Part shown: positions 39,313 through 43,981 of the stretch, one piece after another
How the letters are laid out: each line of letters starts with the position of its first letter
Numbering within the stretch: the first letter of the stretch is position 1
Source: DATELY01 sp035276085
Lineage (GTDB): Bacteria; Pseudomonadota; Gammaproteobacteria; Steroidobacterales; Steroidobacteraceae
Reading direction: 5' to 3'
DNA length: 43,981 bases
Assembly: GCA_035276085.1 (NCBI GenBank)
Contig: DATELY010000087.1
Coordinates: 1 to 43,981, forward strand
Program-made: the position numbers and the translations under genes
Notes under the pieces: model-generated
The model's database searches: none
What the model was told of the DNA's origin: nothing
The model's input: only the letters and a program-made list of their open reading frames with translations

Positions 39313-40632
39313 GTGCTGCAACTTCCGATTCACAACTGGGCCGCATTGTCCGCAGAGGAGCGCCTCGCGGCATTGCGCCGTCCTGCGCAGAGCAGCTCTG
39401 CGACGCTGCAGGCCCAGGTCGCCGCGATCGTGGCCGACGTGCGTGCTCGTGGTGATGCTGCGCTGATCGAGTACACATCGAAGTACGACGGTGTGCAGTT
39501 GTCTGCGTTGAAAGTGACTGCCGCAGAGTTCGAAGCTGCTGAGCGAACGTTGAATGCGTCACAGCATGCAGCGCTGCAACGTGCGATCGGTAACGTGCGG
39601 CGCTTCCACGAGGCGCAGCGCAGCCCCCCCTTGCAGATCGAAACATCGCCGGGCGTTGTCTGCGAGCGCCACTTCATTCCGTTGGAAGCCGTCGGCTTGT
39701 ACGTGCCGGCCGGCACCGCTCCTCTGCCCTCCGCGGCCATCATGCTGGCCGTACCTGCGAGCATCGCCGGTTGCGATCGCCGTGTGTTGTGCACCCCACC
39801 TCGTCGCGACGGCGCTGCCGATCCTGCGGTGCTGGTCGCGGCCAAAGCGTGCGGTGTGACTGACGTGTTCAAAGCCGGCGGCGCACAAGCCGTCGCTGCC
39901 ATGGCGTATGGCACGGCTTCCATTCCGAAAGTCGACAAGATCTTCGGTCCGGGCAATGCATGGGTTACGGCCGCAAAGCTGCTCGTATCCAATGATCCTC
40001 ACGGTGCGGCACTGGACTTGCCCGCGGGTCCCTCCGAGGTGCTCGTGATCGCCGATGACGGCGCCAACGCTGAGTTCGTTGCCTCCGATCTACTCGCTCA
40101 AGCCGAGCACAGTGTCGATGCGCAGGCGATCCTGGTTGCGTTGTCGCAGTCGTTCGCCCAGAAAGTGATCGTCGAGCTCGAGCGCCAGTTGCAAACGCTT
40201 TCCCGCGTACAGACGCTCGCCGAAGCCATCCGCAATACACGCATTTTCGTCGCCGGTTCGCTCGACGACGCGCTGGCGCTGAGCAATGCTTACGCGCCCG
40301 AACATCTGATCCTGCAGATCGATGAGCCACGCAGCGCACTACCCAAAGTCCGTCACGCCGGCTCCGTGTTCCTCGGTCAATGGACACCGGAAACCATGGG
40401 CGACTACTGCAGCGGGACGAACCACGTGCTGCCGACATACGGCTTCGCACGTGCATACAGCGGGCTGTCGCTGATCGATTTCATGAAGCGGATGACGGTG
40501 CAGGAGCTGTCCGCGGCGGGACTTCGCGATCTGGGCCCGACCGCGATTCAGATTGCCGAGCTGGAAGGTCTCGATGCCCATGCCAACGCCGTCGTGCGTC
40601 GCCTGCGAGCGCTCGAGTCGAGGTCGTCATGA
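39313..40632 (+). CDS. hisD: Histidinol dehydrogenase
   Basis: The last two oxidations of histidine synthesis, Zn- and NAD-dependent. 439 residues. It has VPAGTAPLPSAAIMLAVPA, KAGGAQAVAAMAYGT, GPGNAWVTAAKLLV, the Zn/active-site block SDLLAQAEHSVDAQAILV and TNHVLPTYGFARAYSGLS. The start is GTG 39313, 7 bp after hisG. It overlaps hisC by ATGA. Confidence 0.96.
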   Translation: MLQLPIHNWAALSAEERLAALRRPAQSSSATLQAQVAAIVADVRARGDAALIEYTSKYDGVQLSALKVTAAEFEAAERTLNASQHAALQRAIGNVRRFHEAQRSPPLQIETSPGVVCERHFIPLEAVGLYVPAGTAPLPSAAIMLAVPASIAGCDRRVLCTPPRRDGAADPAVLVAAKACGVTDVFKAGGAQAVAAMAYGTASIPKVDKIFGPGNAWVTAAKLLVSNDPHGAALDLPAGPSEVLVIADDGANAEFVASDLLAQAEHSVDAQAILVALSQSFAQKVIVELERQLQTLSRVQTLAEAIRNTRIFVAGSLDDALALSNAYAPEHLILQIDEPRSALPKVRHAGSVFLGQWTPETMGDYCSGTNHVLPTYGFARAYSGLSLIDFMKRMTVQELSAAGLRDLGPTAIQIAELEGLDAHANAVVRRLRALESRSS

Positions 40633-41702
40633 TCAAGATCCTCGAGCTGGCGCGTCCCGACATTCTGTCGTTGAAGCCGTATGAACACGCCGCGTGGCAG
40701 CCGACACTGGAACGCATGCACGCCAACGAGATGCCGTGGCGTGCGAACGGCGACGACACGCGTGCGGGTCTGAATCGTTATCCGGAGCCTCAACCGCGTG
40801 AGATCCTGGATCGACTGGCGCAGCTGTATCAGGTGCGTCGTGAGCAGGTGCTCGTGGGACGCGGGAGCGATGAAGGCATCGATCTGCTGATCCGGGCGTT
40901 CTGTCGCGCAGGTCAGGATCGCGTGCTGATCTGTCCCCCGACGTTCGGCATGTACAAAGTGGCGGCGCGAATTCAAGGCGCCGACGTTCTGGAAGTACCG
41001 CTGCTGAAAGAGCGTGGCTTCGCGCTGGATGAAAACGCCGTGCTGCGCGCAGCCCCGGACGTGAAGCTCATCTTTCTCTGCACTCCGAACAACCCGACCG
41101 CGAATTTGCTCGATGCAACGGTCATCGAGCGATTGTGCGGAGCGCTGCAGGACCGCGCATTGATCGTGGTGGACGAGGCGTATATCGAGTTCGCCGGTTG
41201 CCCGAGCTTTGCAGCCCGCATCGAAGAGTTTCAGAACCTGGTCGTACTGCGTACGCTGTCCAAGGCCTACGCGCTCGCAGGCGCTCGTTGCGGCACGGTC
41301 ATCGCGCACCCGGAAATCATCTTGCTCCTCGCACGCATCATTCCGCCGTATGCCTTGTCGACCTCCACCATCGAAACGGTGCTGGCGGTGACCGATGCGC
41401 GTGGACAGGCCGCCTCGCAAGAACGCATTCGTACCGTCCTTGAAGAGCGCGAGCGCCTGCGGATCGAGCTGGCGCGCCTTCCTCTGATTCAGACAGTGTG
41501 GTCGAGCGACTCCAATTTCCTTTTGGTGGATTGCGTGGACGCGGACCGTGTACTGAACGCCGCGATCGACTCGCGCCTCATCATCCGCGACCCGCGCAGC
41601 CAGCGAGGCCTGGAGCGCAGCGTGCGCATCTCAGTGGGTACGCCGGAACAGAATTCGCGCTTGTTGCGCGGCGTCGCCGCCGCTTCAGGGGTTGCCGCAT
41701 GA
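40629..41702 (+). CDS. hisC: Histidinol-phosphate aminotransferase
   Basis: A fold-type I PLP enzyme of 357 residues that aminates imidazole-acetol phosphate. It has GLNRYPEPQPREI, GRGSDEGIDLLIRAF, CTPNNPTANLL, VVDEAYIEFAG and the PLP lysine in LRTLSKAYALAGARCG. The start and stop both overlap neighbours by ATGA, giving tight coupling. The frame is open upstream inside hisD, but ATG 40629 is the natural start. Confidence 0.95.
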   Translation: MIKILELARPDILSLKPYEHAAWQPTLERMHANEMPWRANGDDTRAGLNRYPEPQPREILDRLAQLYQVRREQVLVGRGSDEGIDLLIRAFCRAGQDRVLICPPTFGMYKVAARIQGADVLEVPLLKERGFALDENAVLRAAPDVKLIFLCTPNNPTANLLDATVIERLCGALQDRALIVVDEAYIEFAGCPSFAARIEEFQNLVVLRTLSKAYALAGARCGTVIAHPEIILLLARIIPPYALSTSTIETVLAVTDARGQAASQERIRTVLEERERLRIELARLPLIQTVWSSDSNFLLVDCVDADRVLNAAIDSRLIIRDPRSQRGLERSVRISVGTPEQNSRLLRGVAAASGVAA

Positions 41703-42784
41703 TTCACTCACCCCGCCAAGCCGTGCTCTTCATCGATCGCGACGGCACGCTGATCGAAGAACCGCCGGACGAGCAGATCGACAGCCTGCAGAAGCTCCAG
41801 CTCGTGCCCGACATGATTCCTGCGCTGCTACGGCTGCGCGATGCCGGCTATCGTTTCGTGATGGTGAGCAACCAGGATGGGCTCGGGACAGAGCGCTTCC
41901 CGGAACCCACCTTCCGTGAACCTCAGGAGTTTCTCCTGCAGGTGCTGCGATCGCAGGGCATCCAATTCGACGCCATCTTCATTTGCCCGCACTTCGCCAA
42001 CGACAACTGCGGGTGCCGCAAACCGAAGCTCGGTCTGCTCGAAGACTTTCTGCAAAGCACCTCGATCGATCCAGCCCGCAGCTACGTCATCGGCGATCGG
42101 GAAACCGATTTGCAACTGGCTCGCAATCTCGGAATCCAGGGTCTGCGCCTGCGAGGCACTCGCACGCCCGGACTGAGTTGGAATGACGTCGCGCAGCAGC
42201 TCACGGCGCCGCACCGCACAGCACGCGTCGCGCGCAAGACGAAGGAGACGGACATCGTCGTCGAGGTAGATCTCGATCGCGAATCTCCCGTGCAGATCTC
42301 GACGGGTCTCGGTTTCTTCGATCACATGCTCGAGCAGATCGCCAAGCACGGCGGCTTCTCGTTGCAGCTCACGTGCACGGGCGATCTGCACATCGACGAG
42401 CATCACACGGTCGAGGACTGTGCACTCGCGCTGGGCGATGCGTTGCGGCAGGCTCTCGGCGACAAACGCGGCATCGGCCGCTATGGCTTCGTGCTGCCGA
42501 TGGATGAGGCGTTGGTGCAAGTCGCGATCGACCTCTCCGGCCGTCCCTACTTCGTGTTCGAAGGCACGTTCGGTCGCGACACCGTTGGGCAATTGCCCAC
42601 CGAGCTCGTGCCGCATTTCTTCCGCTCGTTGGGCGAGAAGCTCGGTGCGGCCATCAACATCCAGGTGCAAGGCGAAAACACGCACCACATGGTGGAAGCG
42701 TGTTTCAAGGGCATGGGCCGCACGCTGCGCCAGGCCTTCGCGATCACGGGCCGCGAGCTACCCAGCACGAAGGGCACGCTGTGA
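41699..42784 (+). CDS. hisB: Bifunctional histidinol-phosphatase/imidazoleglycerol-phosphate dehydratase
   Basis: A two-domain enzyme of 361 residues. The N-terminal HAD phosphatase (about 1-165) has nucleophile block LFIDRDGTLIEE, Zn-binding Cys region CPHFANDNCGCRKPK and GDRETDLQLARNLG. The C-terminal dehydratase (about 170-361) has GFFDHMLEQIAKHGGF, HIDEHHTVEDCALALG and ENTHHMVEACFKGMGR for the Mn sites. The fused form is typical of gammaproteobacteria such as E. coli and Xanthomonas. Confidence 0.96.
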   Translation: MIHSPRQAVLFIDRDGTLIEEPPDEQIDSLQKLQLVPDMIPALLRLRDAGYRFVMVSNQDGLGTERFPEPTFREPQEFLLQVLRSQGIQFDAIFICPHFANDNCGCRKPKLGLLEDFLQSTSIDPARSYVIGDRETDLQLARNLGIQGLRLRGTRTPGLSWNDVAQQLTAPHRTARVARKTKETDIVVEVDLDRESPVQISTGLGFFDHMLEQIAKHGGFSLQLTCTGDLHIDEHHTVEDCALALGDALRQALGDKRGIGRYGFVLPMDEALVQVAIDLSGRPYFVFEGTFGRDTVGQLPTELVPHFFRSLGEKLGAAINIQVQGENTHHMVEACFKGMGRTLRQAFAITGRELPSTKGTL

Positions 42785-43377
42785 TGCGCCTCGCCATCAT
42801 CGACAGCGGCGGCGCCAATATCGCATCGCTTCGATATGCGATCGAGCGCCTGGGCGTCGAATCCGATCTGACGACGGATCCTGCGCGACTGCGTGCAGCG
42901 AGCCACGTGATTCTGCCGGGGGTGGGCGCTGCGTCGGATTGCATGTCGCGCTTGGAGAAAGCCAACCTCGTCGACACGATTCGCACCCTGCAACAACCGT
43001 TGCTCGGCATCTGTGTGGGCATGCAGCTCTTGTTCGACTCCTCCGAAGAGGGTGACGTGCGTTGTCTTGGTTTATTGCCGGGTCGCGTGCAGCGCTTCGC
43101 CGATCGTGAAGGCCTGCCGGTTCCGCACATGGGCTGGAACCAGTTGAATCTGTCCCGGCCTTCGCCACTGTTCAATGACATTGAGAACGGCGATTACGTC
43201 TACTTCGTTCACAGCTATGCCGCGCCGCTCGGCTCGCACAGCATTGCGAGCTCAGAGTACGGTGTGCCGTTCACTGCCGTCGTACAACGCGGCAACGTCT
43301 ATGGTGCCCAGTTCCACCCCGAGCGGTCCGCGCGCATAGGCTCGCTGCTGCTGCGCAACTTCCTGCGCCTGAGTTGA
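42784..43377 (+). CDS. hisH: Imidazole glycerol phosphate synthase, glutamine amidotransferase subunit
   Basis: A class I glutaminase of 197 residues supplying ammonia to HisF. Nucleophile C77 is in GICVGMQLLFDSSEEG, and the catalytic His-Glu pair is in YGAQFHPERS. The ATG overlaps the hisB stop by one base (TGATG). HisF, its partner, must lie beyond the right edge. Confidence 0.95.
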   Translation: MRLAIIDSGGANIASLRYAIERLGVESDLTTDPARLRAASHVILPGVGAASDCMSRLEKANLVDTIRTLQQPLLGICVGMQLLFDSSEEGDVRCLGLLPGRVQRFADREGLPVPHMGWNQLNLSRPSPLFNDIENGDYVYFVHSYAAPLGSHSIASSEYGVPFTAVVQRGNVYGAQFHPERSARIGSLLLRNFLRLS

Positions 43378-43383
43378 GAGTCA

Positions 43384-43981
43384 ATGGAATTAATTCCTGC
43401 CATCGATCTGCGCGGCGGCCGCTGCGTCCGCTTGTTCCAAGGCGATTTCAACGCCGAGACCGTCTATTCCGACGACCCCGATGAAATCCTGGAGCGCTAC
43501 TGCAGCCTCGGCGCGCGCTACGTTCATGTGGTGGACCTCGACGGTGCGCGGGACGGCGCACAGGGCAATCGCGAGTTGATCGTCAATCTCGTCGCCACGC
43601 GCAAAGCAAAGCTGCAGGTGGGTGGCGGCTTGCGCACACTGGAACGCGCTCAGGCACTGCTCGACGCCGGCGTCGACCGTGTCGTCATCGGCAGCGTCGC
43701 CGCCACGAACCCTGCGGAAGTGAAGCAGTGGCTGGCCAAGCTCGGCGGCGCACGTGTCGTACTGGGTTTCGATGTGCGGCTCGATGCCGACGGCACACCG
43801 CAGCTGACGACGCACGGTTGGCAGCGCACGACCTCAACCAGCTTGTGGCGCGCAGTCGATGATTATCTGCCGCACGGCTTGAAGCACGTGCTGTGCACCG
43901 ACGTGGCTCGCGACGGCGCACTCACGGGACCGAATTTCGCGTTGTACCGCGATGCCGTGCAGCGGTTCCCTGAGATTGCGT
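43384..43981 (+). CDS. hisA: ProFAR isomerase HisA (partial, cut by window end)
   Basis: An open frame beginning MELIPAIDLRGGRCVRLFQGDF, the usual HisA start, 6 bp after hisH. About 199 residues are visible. The phosphate-binding and catalytic regions LQVGGGLRTLERA and LCTDVARDGALTGPN are present, as expected for this (beta/alpha)8 enzyme. It catalyses the Amadori isomerisation in histidine synthesis. The C-terminal part lies outside the window. Confidence 0.93.
   Translation, partial: MELIPAIDLRGGRCVRLFQGDFNAETVYSDDPDEILERYCSLGARYVHVVDLDGARDGAQGNRELIVNLVATRKAKLQVGGGLRTLERAQALLDAGVDRVVIGSVAATNPAEVKQWLAKLGGARVVLGFDVRLDADGTPQLTTHGWQRTTSTSLWRAVDDYLPHGLKHVLCTDVARDGALTGPNFALYRDAVQRFPEIA

Noticed and set aside
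1..43981. CRISPR arrays, tRNA or rRNA genes and prophage genes
   Set aside because: No regular spaced repeats, cloverleaf-like segments with CCA ends, rRNA-like stretches or phage structural genes were seen in any gap.

Overview
This window comes from a GC-rich chromosome. The gene content points to a gammaproteobacterium near the Xanthomonadales, Nevskiales or Steroidobacteraceae. The clues are a TrpR-like gene directly ahead of a hisGDCBHA operon, a SAM-I riboswitch ahead of metX-metB, a chromosomal-type integron and many intergenic palindromes. The taxonomic placement is an inference from layout, not from a database search.

Layout: (1) 1-2697 is an integron. intI is on the + strand, attI lies just before it, and at least three complete cassettes plus the start of a fourth run leftward on the - strand. 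All three attC sites can be read, and every cassette junction is consistent with IntI recombination. (2) 2775-8811 (- strand) is a two-gene repair unit: an AddB-like nuclease (886 aa) overlapping an AddA/RecB-like helicase-nuclease. (3) 9008-18565 (mainly -) holds an AlaA-type aminotransferase, oligopeptide ABC transporter genes (oppB-oppC-oppD together; oppF far away beyond a hybrid histidine kinase), a Dph6-like PP-loop enzyme, a small membrane protein and an Asp/Glu-racemase-superfamily protein. No oppA is present. (4) 18807-23055 holds the ABC-F ATPase uup, a small conserved hypothetical and etfB-etfA. (5) 23144-28042 (-) holds a peroxiredoxin, an FAD amine oxidase, a GntR/FCD regulator, an EamA exporter and an M17 aminopeptidase, a set consistent with peptide, amino-acid or amine turnover. 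(6) 28085-35081 (+) is a branched-chain amino-acid operon, ilvC-leuA-ilvE-leuC-leuD-leuB. It is preceded by a promoter, an Ile/Val/Leu-rich leader peptide and an intrinsic terminator, which is the layout of a ribosome-mediated attenuator. (7) 35082-35434 is a convergent intergenic region with a candidate structured small RNA of about 200 nt. (8) 35435-37900 (-) is metX-metB under a SAM-I riboswitch with a well-placed promoter. (9) 37965-43981 (+) is a TrpR-like regulator with a perfect inverted-repeat candidate operator, then hisG-hisD-hisC-hisB-hisH-hisA, with hisA cut by the window end.

From 28 kb to the right edge the window is almost purely amino-acid biosynthesis, with a different control device ahead of each unit: attenuation for ilv-leu, a riboswitch for met, and probably a repressor for his. 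The parts least explained by known annotation are the intergenic RNA at about 35.18-35.38 kb, the dispersed intergenic repeats and the unrecognised integron cassette proteins.
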